A program made the position numbers and the translations under genes. The notes beneath the pieces are model-generated. The model saw only the letters and a program-made list of their open reading frames with translations, was not told the origin of the DNA and did not search any database. Of a DNA stretch of 64,000 bases, positions 21,269-32,282 are shown piece after piece (positions within the stretch are counted from its first letter, which is position 1; the number at the start of each line of letters is the position of its first letter). The DNA is from Teratosphaeria epicoccoides (lineage: Eukaryota > Ascomycota > Dothideomycetes > Mycosphaerellales > Teratosphaeriaceae). The stretch spans positions 1 through 64,000 of the forward strand of contig JADDMT010000083.1 of NCBI GenBank assembly GCA_021401465.1. The letters run 5' to 3'.

Positions 21269-23191
21269 GAAAGATCTCGAGGGAGGGTTTTGGACGGTCT
21301 ATATGCTTGTGTATATGTACGGACGAGTGGCACATGCCGACAGAAAGCTCAATGCGAGAATACTCGGCCGAACGTCGTGATAAACATCGAGACACTAGTC
21401 CGTGCAACACATCGCATGGCCAGTATCGAACGTCACGAACAGGGCGCACCGACGATCGGACTGACATGAGCGAGCACATCACCAGCATCCACATTTGGGG
21501 ACTGAAGGTCACGCTGACGCTGTTCATGTGTACAGACGACAGGCATTCGGAAGCAGGTCTCTGACATTCACGGTGCAAATCATGAGGCTGAGGACTCACG
21601 ACATTCAGAGCGGATCTCCCTGGAAAACGACGATGCCCGAATGGCTCGAGCATATGTATGATGAGAGTGCTATTGGGCTGGGCATGTTTCCTCCAGCCAA
21701 ATGCGAATGCTCAGAAATGGTGGCGGTCGGTCCGCAACGAGTTGATGAGTCCTGTTCGATGTGCACGTGGATAGGTCGGTCGAGGGATGTCAGGATGGAC
21801 GTGAGGAAGTGGAGCAATACACTCTGATCACCTCAGCAGCTGGAGCAGTCTGTATTGCGCGTGGTACGAGAGTTCGCACTGAGCTGACGAGCAGAATTTG
21901 GCGGATGGTGACGGGACTGTCACCTCGCTTTGAGGTCTCCGATTATCCTGTGTATCATTTATCTGGCGTTGGCGACACTGCATGGGCAGGCACAGTGTGT
22001 TGACCATTGTTCTTCGCTCCCTGTGATGAGTTCATGGACGCGAAGCACTCGCGTGCTCAATGTTGCGCCTCGTCAACAAAACTTGAAGCTGTTGACGATC
22101 TATGTAAGGTATACTGTGCGAATCTCTTCTCAGATTGAGCATATCCAAACAATCAGATGCCGACGACTTGTGGGATCAGCGGGGTGGCTGCGAATTTGCT
22201 ACCGCGTTGGACTGGCCGGCGTGCTGGGACGTGAGAAAGTGTCTCCCTTGATCGTTTCAGATATTCGCATAGCGGGAGCGCTGTAGCTTTGTCAATGTCG
22301 ATGGAGTGTGGTCGTCTCAGACGATGTACAGGTGAAAGTCAGATCTCGCCATCTTCTTGATGGTCAAGGACATGAGCAAGGTGCAAGGGTGGCAACTGGT
22401 TGATCACTGAGCGGACGCTAATGGCAGTCATCAAGATGTGAGATGATCATCATCACCCACCACCACCCGACATGCGCTCCACACCATCTGAAGAACCCGA
22501 TCTGGTCGCGTCACGGACTCTGGAATGGTTTGACCTGTCGCAAAGGAGCTGATGCGAGGCACGAGTCGTCTCGAAACAGTCATTGCCAAGGAACTCGACC
22601 TATATCATACATAATATCACTCCAAAACACACGATGCCCAACGCGGCGACCCGTCCAGCAGGCCATTTGCTCAATCTCTGGGGCTGGACGTCCCATATGT
22701 CCTCGCTTTCAGCCGTGGCGGTTTCAAGCAGACATGGCGCACAGCAGGTCGATTGTACATGTATGGACCGACTTGCAGGCGCGAATAATAATGTATCTCG
22801 GCAATCACATGCTAGTCTGCAGCTCGGGCGTGGCCGCTGCGCAAGTCTGGTCTATTCGCTTCCATCTGTGCGAGTTCCAAGACGTCTGTGGCTTTGACAT
22901 GGTCCTCCTTCCTGCGTCAATCTGACCTCTGGTCCACTGTAGAGCCTGATCTTGACTGTGAATCCTACAAGGACCTGCAGCACCATCCGTCTCACCCGCA
23001 GCAACTTTTCTGCAACCTCGCCACCTATCCGATCAGCCGCAAGCTCAAAACCGCGCAACAGTACGTCAGCATCGCCGCAACTTCGTTTCAGCTGGATCAG
23101 CCTACGACACAGCTACAAAAACTATTGCCAGCCCGTTCCATGGGCGATGGACGTTCCCTGACCCAATTCTTGTCGCGGTACATGCGTCGCC
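21269..23191. other. Gene-free 1.9-kb stretch
   Basis: No gene could be supported on either strand; the open frames are short and without motifs. The right end must contain the promoter and 5' leader of the methyltransferase gene. An unrecognised non-coding transcript cannot be excluded. Confidence 0.5.
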
Positions 23192-24562
23192 ATGTCGAAC
23201 GGACACTCACACCCGAGTCCTAATGCGGCGTCGATGGAGCCGTTGGAGTCCCTGAACGGCCGTCTGGACGGCCAGGACAGCCATGCTGGCGTCACCAAGG
23301 ATAGGTCAAGCGTGGGAGAGCCCAATGACATGACCAACACCCACAGTATAGACCTCACTCTGGATACCAGCATGCTCGACGGCAAGGTCAACGATCCCAC
23401 CGATTCGGTCCTGAACGGCGACCCGGGAACTGCTGGCTCTACACCCCCCGATCTCTACACCGCCGATCCCATGCTGGCCTCCGCCAAGTTCAGCCCGCTG
23501 AGTGACCGTCCCAATCTTGACGCTATTGCCTCGCCCATCGGATCAGAAAGGGTGCGGGCGCCGTCGATCCTTTCACATACCAACAGTATCGCGGACGAAT
23601 GGGAGCTGTACAAGCGAGCCGGACCACGTTACCCAGCGTCACTGGATGCGCTGATCATGAAGCACCATCAGAAGCATAACGACTCCTGGCAGCTCGCCCA
23701 TGATCTCGGTGCAGGGTCTGGTGTCTATTGCTCAGCCTTGGCCAGATTCTTCAGACACGTGCACGTCTCCGATCCGACTGAGGAGGGCATCAACACTTCT
23801 CGCAAGCAGCTGGGCAAAGGTCGTACGGCCGATACAGAACGGAGAGGCCGCTTCACTTTCTCAACTAATGCGCCGGAGCGAGCCGAGGAGTGTATGACCG
23901 AGGAGTCTGTTGACCTCGCCGTGCTTTGCGAAGCGGCACATTTCACTGACGCCGAAGCGGTTGTGCGCAGCGTGGCAAAGACCCTCGTACCCGGCGGCAC
24001 ACTGGCGATCGTCACTCACCGTCCCTCTGGCCGAATTGTGGGGAACGAGCGGGCAAAAGAAGCTGTTCAAAAGCTCTTCACTGCATGGGGCAGCAAGCCA
24101 TGGGATCTCGCTACGGGTACTGAGATAAAAGCCAAACAGCAATTCGCCCTTGGCCTGGACTTCGTGCCGCTCCCTGAGGAACTGTTCGATCGCGAGAAGA
24201 CGCGCCGTATCACGATCAACCCCCACGGCAAGGCAAGTGAATGTTTCCGCATTCCGGACCTTGAGGAACAATTCACTACTCTATCTGCAGACGACCAATT
24301 GGACATTCCTACCTCCCGCGTAGGTGAGAAGGAAAAACGGCATGTGTATGGAGAAAACGATGAGTACGGGAAAGGCTGGAGACAGGAGGTGGGCTGGGAG
24401 AGTTTCCGGACGAGGATCGCGCTGCTGGACAGCTCGGAGACTGTGAGGAGGCTTGAGCCGTACCTAAAAGAGGTGCAGGATGTGATCGGGAAGACGAGTC
24501 CGAATGGGGTGACGGTGATGATGGAGTGGAGCGCCGCGGTCGTCCTGGCGACCAGGAAATAG
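23192..24562 (+). CDS. SAM-dependent methyltransferase, class I (type 11-like)
   Basis: A single exon of 456 codons. Residues 1-125 are polar and probably disordered. The Rossmann core begins near AGPRYPASLDALIMKHH, with motif I as AHDLGAGSGVYCSALARFF (about residue 170), the acidic post-motif I HVHVSDPTEEGI, and a motif II region ESVDLAVLCEAAHF followed by LVPGGTLAIVTH. This layout resembles the trans-aconitate/CRG1-like methyltransferases of fungi. The methyl acceptor cannot be told. The start ATG is embedded in cgccATGtcg, a fair context, and is followed by MSNGHSHPSPNAAS. It converges with CCT2 downstream. Confidence 0.82.
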   Translation: MSNGHSHPSPNAASMEPLESLNGRLDGQDSHAGVTKDRSSVGEPNDMTNTHSIDLTLDTSMLDGKVNDPTDSVLNGDPGTAGSTPPDLYTADPMLASAKFSPLSDRPNLDAIASPIGSERVRAPSILSHTNSIADEWELYKRAGPRYPASLDALIMKHHQKHNDSWQLAHDLGAGSGVYCSALARFFRHVHVSDPTEEGINTSRKQLGKGRTADTERRGRFTFSTNAPERAEECMTEESVDLAVLCEAAHFTDAEAVVRSVAKTLVPGGTLAIVTHRPSGRIVGNERAKEAVQKLFTAWGSKPWDLATGTEIKAKQQFALGLDFVPLPEELFDREKTRRITINPHGKASECFRIPDLEEQFTTLSADDQLDIPTSRVGEKEKRHVYGENDEYGKGWRQEVGWESFRTRIALLDSSETVRRLEPYLKEVQDVIGKTSPNGVTVMMEWSAAVVLATRK

Positions 24563-24954
24563 GCTAGCGTTGTGTTGAGAATCCAGATACGCATAATCTT
24601 GTGGTCATCACTGTGACCATGGCCAGTCCGCGATCTTGAGTCCCAAAAGGCAAGACTATTCTGCTTACGCTACTATCTGTACGCTTGGACAGACCCAATC
24701 ACATGTCAGGAGAGCGTCCATGCGGGCAACTCAGGCTTGTGATAGCACTGCCCTTCAACGCTACAGTTGGCGTGCCGCCGGAAGCCATCTCGCAGTCAGC
24801 GGTGCTTTGGCCCTGTGCTCGAGTGGCTCGGGTGCAACGCGCTCTCTCGCGGACTGTACTCATATCACTTGCTGGACGTACACAATGTCTAACAGCGCCT
24901 CCGATCAGCACTGTCGATACTGTAACCACACGCCACAAACTGTCAATAACCTGC
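24563..24954. other. Gene-free stretch between convergent genes
   Basis: This is the 3' flank of the methyltransferase and CCT2 genes, with no recognisable feature. Confidence 0.5.
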
Positions 24955-26597
24955 CTACATCCTCTCCCTCTTCCTCGGCGCAGCCCTAATGATGTTGTCC
25001 ACTCGAAGGAGCAATTCTGCCGCCTCGGACGCACTTGACACAACCGCCCTCTTCAACTTATAGCTCTCCACTACACCCAGCTCCCTCATATCCGCAATGC
25101 CACCACCCGGCGTCATCAGGTCCAGGCCCGAGCTCGACATCCCACTGTAGACGGCCTTCCGTAATCGCGCGACCAGGTCTGAGCTGTCAAGGCCGGCATT
25201 GTCCGCCAGAATGGTAGGTAATTGCCGGAGCGCCTTAGCGAAGGAGTCAACGGCCAATGCCTTCTTGCCTGCAACATTTTGCGCAGCTTGGTCGACAGCC
25301 TTCGCCATTACCATCTCTGCGCAGCCGCCTCCGAGCGTGATCTTCGGGTTGCCGACGGTTTGGGACAGGACGGCGAGTGCATCGTGAAGACTTCTGTCTG
25401 CCTCGTCCAGCAACTGCTCTGTTGCACCTCGGAGCACAATCGTGCATGCTCTGCCTGCTGCGACGCCAGAAAAGCGAATCAGAGTGTCCTCGCCGATGAT
25501 GACTTCCTCGATCAGATCGCAATGTCCGAGTTTGACGTGCTCGGGATGATCAAACGTCGAAGTAATCTCAGCTCCCGTCACTAACGCCAGTCTCTCCACA
25601 CCATCAAAGTCCGCATGCTCGATCGATGCGATGCCAGCATCAGAGAAGAGCTGCTCCGGCCAGTTGTAGATCAGTTGCCTGTTCACGAAGCAGTTGATAC
25701 CATGTGCCTTGATCCTTTCGACCTTCGCCTTCATCTTCTCCCTCTCTGCCTTCTCCAGCTCTGCCAATTTGCCCGTGCTCTCTACCTTTACCCTCGCACC
25801 AAAGATCTTTACTTTGTCCGTATCCATAGAAGTGTTTGCAACCAGAATCTTCGCATTCTCCACGCGCTTTGGTTGGTTGACGCCAAACTTTTTGTCTAGG
25901 ATGAATCCAGGGTCGAGGTACGAATCTGAGAGCTTGCCGCCCGCTTTCTTGATGATCTGGATGTGCGTAAGGTCTGTCGATCCGCGCATGCGGAGAACGG
26001 CGTCTGTCGCGAGATTGGCAAAGTAGTCTCGGTCTTGTGCAAGGACTTTTGAGGAGAGAGTGGTGCGAGCAATGGCGACCAAGTCTTTTCTGAACCTCTG
26101 TGCATCTTTGCTGTTGTCCACTGCTGCTTCCTCCAACGCCTTCAATGCAGCCTGGCTTGCTATCCGGTATCCCTCTATGATGGTCTGTGGATGGATCTTC
26201 TGGTTGACCAGCTGCTCTGCTTCTCGTAACAGCTCTGCAGCCAGAACTGCGACAGACGTTGTTCCATCGCCAACTTCGTCATCCTGCACCTTTGAGATGT
26301 TGACCAGGACCTTTGCAGCGGCATTGTCGAGGGCTATGGCTTTCAAGATTGTTGCGCCGTCGTTTGTGACAAGAATTTCGCCGGTGGAGGCTGATTGTAG
26401 GATCTTGTCCATGCCCTTAGGACCGAGTGTGCTCTTGACCAGGTCGCCGACGGCGATGGCGCCCACGAAAGCGCTGAGCCGGGCATTCTCGCCCTTCTCT
26501 TCTATCGCGCCCTCCTCGAAGATTTGCGTGGGGTTTTCGAATGACTGCCGGATGTCAGTGGAATGGCGGCGCGACGAGGTGGGACTGAGCTTACCAT
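24955..26597 (-). CDS. CCT2: Chaperonin CCT/TRiC subunit beta
   Basis: Exons are 26597-26595 (the ATG alone) and 26544-24955, split by a 50-bp intron (GTAAGC...CAG). The protein is 530 residues and begins MSFENPTQIFEEGAIEEKGENARLS in two parts, followed by AFVGAIAVGDLVKSTLGPKGMDKIL. Group II chaperonin signatures are present: TNDGATILKAI, the ATP-site GDGTTSVAVLAAELLREAE, and the C-terminal GGGCAEMVMAK and TPGGGIADM. CCT2 is one of eight paralogous subunits of the cytosolic ring that folds actin and tubulin. The protein length is as usual. It is divergent from the small mitochondrial-type gene at 26812 with only 214 bp between starts. Confidence 0.96.
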
Positions 26598-26811
26598 CTT
26601 GACAGTTTCAATCGATACGTATCATGCTCTGAGATGTCTGTGGTCGAAATGTAGGAACACGACCAGGAAACGAGGGTGGTGTTCGAGTAGAGAGTTTCTT
26701 TCCGGCACGCGACTTATTCGCGACTTTTCCACTGGGCAGGGTCCAAGCGTTCAGAGCTCCTGTATCACCGCCACGAGACTCTTGTCATCCAACATCAATC
26801 GCGCTGCGAAC
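26598..26811. promoter_or_regulatory. Short bidirectional promoter region, CCT2 and small mitochondrial gene
   Basis: Two head-to-head starts are 214 bp apart, so both genes must take their promoters from this interval. No clear TATA box or well-known factor site was identified by eye. Confidence 0.5.
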
Positions 26812-27108
26812 ATGCTTGCAATACGTAGAGTAACGCAATCGCGACTCCAGTTGCTGAGCCAGCGGTCCTCACGGCGCCAGTCGACATATCAGCCTCCCGA
26901 TCCACCCAAAGCCAACCCACACGGCAACTTCTACAAGCAATTCGGGCGACCAGTTGCCAAGAACTTCCTGATTGCGGTGGCCACGTTTCAGCTGCTGTAC
27001 ATTGGTTGGATCAAGCTGGAAGGGCTGGAGATTAAGCAGGAAAAGGGTGAGACGATGAAGAAACTACAGCACGAGTTGGAGGGCTTGACGGGGAAGAAGG
27101 CTTCTTAG
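26812..27108 (+). CDS. Small single-span mitochondrial-type protein, function unknown
   Basis: The frame encodes 98 residues from MLAIRRVTQSRLQLL. The first 25 residues are Arg/Ser-rich, lack acidic residues and can form an amphipathic helix, as mitochondrial presequences do. After a proline-rich link and NPHGNFYKQFGRPVAKN comes one hydrophobic segment, FLIAVATFQLLYIGWI (about 55-70), and then a charged helix (EIKQEKGETMKKLQHELEG). This looks like a small inner-membrane protein. I do not recognise the family. The frame is open further upstream, but the promoter must be there, so the ATG at 26812 is preferred. Confidence 0.6.
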   Translation: MLAIRRVTQSRLQLLSQRSSRRQSTYQPPDPPKANPHGNFYKQFGRPVAKNFLIAVATFQLLYIGWIKLEGLEIKQEKGETMKKLQHELEGLTGKKAS

Positions 27109-28250
27109 GTGTTCGGAGCAACGCACTACGAATGTTCCAGCTCCCGTTGGCTTTCTGCATGCCTGCAATCTTGTACGATCGGCATGATCACGGAGCGCGA
27201 AGGGTTGGAGATGCTCGATCAGACTGTGAACTAGGCGCGGGTTGTTGGCGACTGGGCACTCAACAGAATCATCCGAGCGAGCACTGCATTGACCTCGCAC
27301 AATCTGGAGGACGAGGCGAAGCAGGGTAATTGTCGCCTGAAAGATTTTCATCGCTGCTGCTAGATGCTTAAACGCGCATCATGGCTATACTTTTTGCCTA
27401 TGTTCGCATGAGTCTTACGTTGCACACGAGCGGAAGGCAGGCCCACATTCAAATGACTGGCCTTCGGACAGCCGCCCATGCGGTGCAAATCCTGTGGCGA
27501 CCGAAGACAATTTGTCCTTCAAGAGGAGAGCGCGACACAGAGGATCGCGCATCGAAGAAAGCAATGTCAGAAGCAGGATAGTGTTGTCGTTCTTTGAGTC
27601 GAAGTGGCGAGACGATCACCAACAATAAGCGTCGAGGCAAGGCGGATGCAAGTAAGACCTGAGTGTAGTGCCAGCGTTCTGAACCTTATAAGTCGGCTCG
27701 CTGGCGAAAGCACCTGTTATGCTGAGATACATTCAGCGTTGTGCGCTTTTGTGCACTACCTTCCGAATCCTCTGCACCGACAAAGCTTTCCTTGGGACTG
27801 ATTGTTCAACATCGGGTTCCCAAATCTAGCTCCTGCGGACCGCCTACTAAGGACAGACAGTCCGGTTAGTGCTAAGGGATCTACTGCTCTGGACTGCTCT
27901 CAAGAGAAGACATACAACCAATGTAATAGTAGCAATACAAAGATGTTTTTATCTTTTAGAATTAAATTCCATATCATTGCTGTAAGATAGAATATCCAAG
28001 TCTATAATTAAGCTCTATCATCAGGACTAGCTACTTAGAGCACTCTAGCTATGCTAGTAATTAAGATGTACACTAGATCTTTTTCAATTAAATCCTTTTA
28101 TATCTACATCGAATAATTTTTAGTGCTTATCATTCTAGAGTGTATAGCTAGAGCTGCTAGCAGATCAGACCTAACAGAGTCTACCTATTCTTACTTACTT
28201 TTGCAACATTCTTGCTATGCATGTTTCGGTGTGTTAGCAGTGTAGTCTGC
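27109..28250. other. Gene-free stretch with an AT-rich, RIP-like block
   Basis: Up to about 27790 the composition is normal and no gene is seen. From about 27900 to 28250 the sequence becomes TA-rich with many ctag/tag words, like the damaged element at the left edge. It may be the remains of another mutated repeat, but no element family can be named. Confidence 0.45.
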
Positions 28251-28369
28251 AGCATGTTCCGCTCAAGCTTAAGTGCTACATCTTTAGACCTATGTAGTCC
28301 TTTCATCAATGCATCACTTCACGAGGATGACGATGGAGTTAGATTGACATCACTGCCTGGTCTATCTAG

Positions 28370-28969
28370 CAGTTGTCGAGAAGATCGATAACCTCATTGT
28401 TGACTGGATCAAAATTGAGCTTCCCAACACTGTGAATCTTGCATTACGCGGCAGTGGTGTTGTGCGCATAATCGCCACAGCTTTCCGCGCAATGCAGATC
28501 AAGCGACTAAACTAATCTTACAATTCAAAGACGAGAGAGCAGAAGCTCATACGAGAGCTGCAGGTCCAGGTCAGCGAAAGCCAGCATCTGAACTCGGCCT
28601 TCCCAGTCAATGCTGGTTCAACCTGGACGGTCCAGTGATGGAGATCACAAGCTTCTTGACTCTCGCAAATTTACCTCACTACTCCCGTACCTCTAGTTTG
28701 AGGGCTTCCTCGATTATGTGGAAAAGTCCAATCACAATATGAAAGACATTGGTAGGGATCTCAACATCGCGCTGCTATATGCTCATCATCCCAGAAACCC
28801 CATCTTGCGATATTTGATCGCCTTCCTCGAAAAGTACTATACGGAGGGCGAGAATGATCAGCGTAAACTCTTAGGTAGCAATCGGTCTCTAGCGCAGAGA
28901 TTGAGGATGAACATTGAGGACGCTGCAAAGGTTGCGAGTAAAGTTGGTGAACGACAGAGTGCCCAATGA
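28370..28969 (+). pseudogene. Possible decayed gene fragment, family unknown
   Basis: From about 28374 the plus strand reads VEKIDNLIVDWIKIELPN and then VVRIIATAFRAMQIKR before stop codons, and after a gap an open frame at 28718-28966 gives 83 residues rich in Leu and Lys (DIGRDLNIALLYAHHP, PILRYLIAFLEKYYTEG). The helical, coding-like pieces broken by stops suggest a gene remnant next to the AT-rich block. There is no recognisable domain, and the evidence is weak. Confidence 0.25.
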
Positions 28970-29652
28970 CTCAGCAAGAAATTTACAGAGCTCTTTCCGC
29001 CTGTATATGCATCGCGCTCACTCAGAGGGCCATCAGAGAATAGCCGCTAACGCGGGTGCAGTTGGCTCAAAATGGACCCGGTGATCAGCTTGCAGACGCG
29101 ATATGTAGCGATCGGTCGAACCTGCCAAGCAAACACCAGGTACGCAGACGCCGCTCCAGATTCTTTTGGATCTGAATCGTGCTTCGATTGCTCGCTGATC
29201 GTGACGTGGCATGAGACGTTTTTGGAGGCACTGTCCCTGCATGACGCATCGGGACAGGCGCCCTCATTGACAGCAGCGTCCCGCCTGAAGCCAGCCGACG
29301 AGGACAGCATGGCCAACAGGATCGCATTGATATTGCTTGCATGCTGATCTGAGCGCCCAATCTGCTGCGTCAGGCAAGCGCCACTCGCCTCAGTAGCTGT
29401 CCGGGACCGAGGAACGCAAAGCTCGCAGGCGTGCGGGATGGCCCGATGATGCAAGCTTGCAAAGTTTTTTTGAGCTTTCTACGCCTACGCGAAGCCATCT
29501 GGAAGAGCACTGCGGAATCGTAAAGTGGACGGCACACGTCGATACCGAATCATACTGCTGCAGTAAGATAGAGGCGAGAGGATCATTTGCTGATAAGTTG
29601 CACATCATAACCTCGATGCCATATGCAACAACAAGACAAGAGACTCAAGCAC
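28970..29652. other. Gene-free stretch
   Basis: Nothing supportable was found; small open frames on both strands overlap each other and lack motifs. Confidence 0.45.
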
Positions 29653-30387
29653 TTACAACATCGCCTTAAACCCCTTCTCCTCCCTCCGCAGCTCCAAGAA
29701 ATCCACAACCTGCCCCAAATGATCAAATCCCCAAAACGCCTCCTTCTTCCCCTCTCCATTCGTGCACACATACCAGGGCAGCCCAAACGCTCCCTCCTCC
29801 AATGCTAAATCCGAATTCCTCTTCAACAAATCCTTTGCCTCCTTCCCTCCCGCCTTCTCCAGCACCTCCTCTCCCTTCCCCTCTCCTAGCACCTTCACGA
29901 ACACCGGTCGAAAAACCTCAGGTTTCGAGATCGGCTCCAGATCGACCCAGAACTTCCGGTAAAGCGCTGCGAAACAATCTTCCATTTTCTCCGGGTAGTT
30001 CAAGCTGACAGCGCAGAGTGTACGCATAGCTCCTAGAGTCAATTGCGGAAATGGCTTTGGCCCACCTGCACCCATGGGGATGTTGAATTGTTTCGCCCAG
30101 CGATCGCGGTCCAGTGCGATCCATTTGTCTTTGTTTTTGATCTCGATGGGTGGGCGGTTGCCGGTGGCTTGCATGACGCCGCCAAGAAAGATGGGGATGT
30201 AGGTTACTTCGCAGTTCATAAAGGTTGGAGAGTTCTGTTTGAAATTGTGAGTAAGAATTTTTGAGGGACTTGATATGTGTTGCGGTGAGCTGCTGTGGGA
30301 TTTGCTTCGTACTCTGATGACATGGAAGGCGAAGTAGGCGAAAGGTGATACGACGTCGAGGAAGAGCGTCATTTTGGGCTTGGCCAT
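29653..30387 (-). CDS. DsbA-family / glutathione S-transferase kappa-like protein
   Basis: Exons are 30387-30313 and 30234-29653, giving 218 residues. The 78-bp intron (GTACGA...CAG) is a multiple of three and has no in-frame stop, so retention would simply add 26 residues. Removing it joins FHVIR to NSPTFMNCEVTYIPIFLGGV, which fits the family. The thioredoxin-fold N-terminus is TLFLDVVSPFAYFAF, with SPFAYFAF in place of a CXXC. GNRPPIEIKNKDKWIALDRDR in two parts, the helical insertion, and FGLPWYVC and FWGFDHLGQVVDFL near the C-terminus complete the pattern. Relatives include 2-hydroxychromene-2-carboxylate isomerases and GST kappa, which bind glutathione. Substrate and compartment are unknown. 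Confidence 0.85.
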   Translation of the reverse strand: MAKPKMTLFLDVVSPFAYFAFHVIRVRSKSHSSSPQHISSPSKILTHNFKQNSPTFMNCEVTYIPIFLGGVMQATGNRPPIEIKNKDKWIALDRDRWAKQFNIPMGAGGPKPFPQLTLGAMRTLCAVSLNYPEKMEDCFAALYRKFWVDLEPISKPEVFRPVFVKVLGEGKGEEVLEKAGGKEAKDLLKRNSDLALEEGAFGLPWYVCTNGEGKKEAFWGFDHLGQVVDFLELRREEKGFKAML

Positions 30388-30656
30388 GGTTGTGCTTGAG
30401 GGTGCTCTGACGAAATTGATCTGCTGTCGTCAATGTACACAATTGCAAATGTTGATCCTTGTTCATCGTCGCGAGCTGATGATGAGAGCTCAGGGTGGTG
30501 TCTGTTGCGACGCGCTCAAAGCCGAGGTCGACAAGCTTAGCCGCGGCGATAAGGTAGGATTTAAGCTTATCTGTCTTGCATTGCTTGCAGGATACATAAT
30601 CACACACACTGGGCAGGCTTTGCATATGTGCCAATGCAACGCTTTTGCAATGGACA

Positions 30657-32282
30657 TCAAGCAGCCCTTCCCTTTCCCTTCGTCCTCCGCCGTTCCCATA
30701 CCATGATGTAGCTCTCCTTCGTACTCAGCAGCTCCGCGCTCACCTTCTCGACAAACAGATCTTGCATCTCCCACCACTGCTGGCTATCACCTCCCTCCTT
30801 CACCTGCGCCTTCCATACCTTGCGCTCAGCCTCGCCCTCTACAGAGTCATCACGCACTTTCACGCCTTCGTACGTAATATTGGCGATCAGATCGTAGATC
30901 AACAGCTCGCCGGGCGGATGCAGCTCAAGATTTGACTCGACATAAGGCGACATGTCTAGTGCACGAGGATTGAACGTGACGATGGTTGGGTTTCGCTGCG
31001 AGCCGAGAAATTTATTGGGCTGGAAGCGCTTGATGTGCATGACGAGGTAAGGTGGCAGAGTGTGGAGCAAGCGGTACCGCATGCGCATGTTTGTTCGCTC
31101 TTGTGTATTGATGCCATTGTATTTCTGGAGTATCGTGGTGAGCGGCACTTGCGGAATTATGTTCTTTTCGGCGTCGTCCTGAAAGAGAGGTGCTGGCGGC
31201 AGGTCCAGTGTCAAGATCATGAAAGGTGATGTTTCCGCTTTGATCTCTGCGTCTTCAAATCGCAATCGATCACTGGCATCAGCACGAGCACTGATGGTCT
31301 GCGACTCCACACGCAGCGAGCCTTGGAAAATCTTCTGGATGAGTGATGACTTCGATTTTGTCTTGCTTCCTCCAATCGACAGGTGCAGATTGTTGAGAAA
31401 CCAGCTCATGAACTCGACCGGATCGGCCTGCTGTGTCAAAGAGAACTTTTTGCTACTTCGGAGACTGATCTCCTGGATGAGCTCGTGTGGCGAGACGTGG
31501 CACTTGAAAGCTTTTGAGTTCCAGATTTTGCGCACCAGAATGCTGAACCGTTGCGCCAGTTGCGGTCGTGATGACAGGTTCTCTAACATGAAGAAATTTC
31601 GCAGAGGCTGAACATGTGATAGCGCTTGGACGACGACATTCAGGTAGTCGTTGGCCTTGATGTTGTTCATGCCGACGAAGCCAGGAGTATACTTCCTGCC
31701 CCAAAGATCCCAACACGGCTCCTTCCTCTTGTCCAGAGTCTTGACGTCCTGTGCAGTGAACTGAGGATCTACCACAATCTTGATGTCGTCCAAACTCTTG
31801 CTTTTCACTTCATATCCCTCCGGTAGAACATAGACCCTCTTAGTCTCCATATTGATGTACACATGGTGACCCACCTCTAGAGCATGAAAGTACGCGGGCG
31901 TCCTGGTTCCCCGTCCAGAGAAATATTTTCCGCATACTAGACATGCGTATACATTGATGTTTGACAGCGTGACTGAGCATAGCTTTTCGAAGTCGAAGTC
32001 CATGTTCTTTCGCGAAATCGTGTCCAGATAGAGATCCGAGTATCTTTCATGAGGCGCATACTGACGTGTGGATACTGCAGGCGCATCTAGATCCTCGTCC
32101 TCGTCCTCATCCTCGTCCTCCTGCTCGTCTTGACCATCGCGTCTGGATGTACCATTTCCATTCGCGTGGCCGTTCTCTATGGGACGAAGATCCTCATCTT
32201 CCGCGTCACGCACTTTTGTTTTCTTGGACGCCGGCGACGTATATGTTGCTTCCAAAGGCTCCTCTGCTGCTCTCTTCGCCAT
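30657..32282 (-). CDS. SAD1: U4/U6.U5 tri-snRNP factor Sad1 (USP39-like, inactive deubiquitinase)
   Basis: A single exon of 541 residues from the ATG at 32282 (MAKRAAEEPLEATY); upstream codons are open but unlike the family. An acidic N-terminus precedes a UBP-type zinc finger (VYACLVCGKYFSGRG, then HALEVGHHVYINMET). The USP-like domain starts GFVGMNNIKANDYLNVVVQALSHV in two parts. Where active proteases have the NTCF cysteine there is an Asp-containing KANDY, as is known for Sad1/USP39, so it should not cleave ubiquitin. It ends with SYIMVWERRRTKGKGRAA. Sad1 is a nuclear protein needed for tri-snRNP assembly and pre-mRNA splicing. Confidence 0.92.
   Translation of the reverse strand: MAKRAAEEPLEATYTSPASKKTKVRDAEDEDLRPIENGHANGNGTSRRDGQDEQEDEDEDEDEDLDAPAVSTRQYAPHERYSDLYLDTISRKNMDFDFEKLCSVTLSNINVYACLVCGKYFSGRGTRTPAYFHALEVGHHVYINMETKRVYVLPEGYEVKSKSLDDIKIVVDPQFTAQDVKTLDKRKEPCWDLWGRKYTPGFVGMNNIKANDYLNVVVQALSHVQPLRNFFMLENLSSRPQLAQRFSILVRKIWNSKAFKCHVSPHELIQEISLRSSKKFSLTQQADPVEFMSWFLNNLHLSIGGSKTKSKSSLIQKIFQGSLRVESQTISARADASDRLRFEDAEIKAETSPFMILTLDLPPAPLFQDDAEKNIIPQVPLTTILQKYNGINTQERTNMRMRYRLLHTLPPYLVMHIKRFQPNKFLGSQRNPTIVTFNPRALDMSPYVESNLELHPPGELLIYDLIANITYEGVKVRDDSVEGEAERKVWKAQVKEGGDSQQWWEMQDLFVEKVSAELLSTKESYIMVWERRRTKGKGRAA

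Noticed and set aside
28970..29650. Overlapping frames of 70-135 codons on both strands
   Set aside because: No motifs, no splice logic, and mutual overlap; treated as intergenic.
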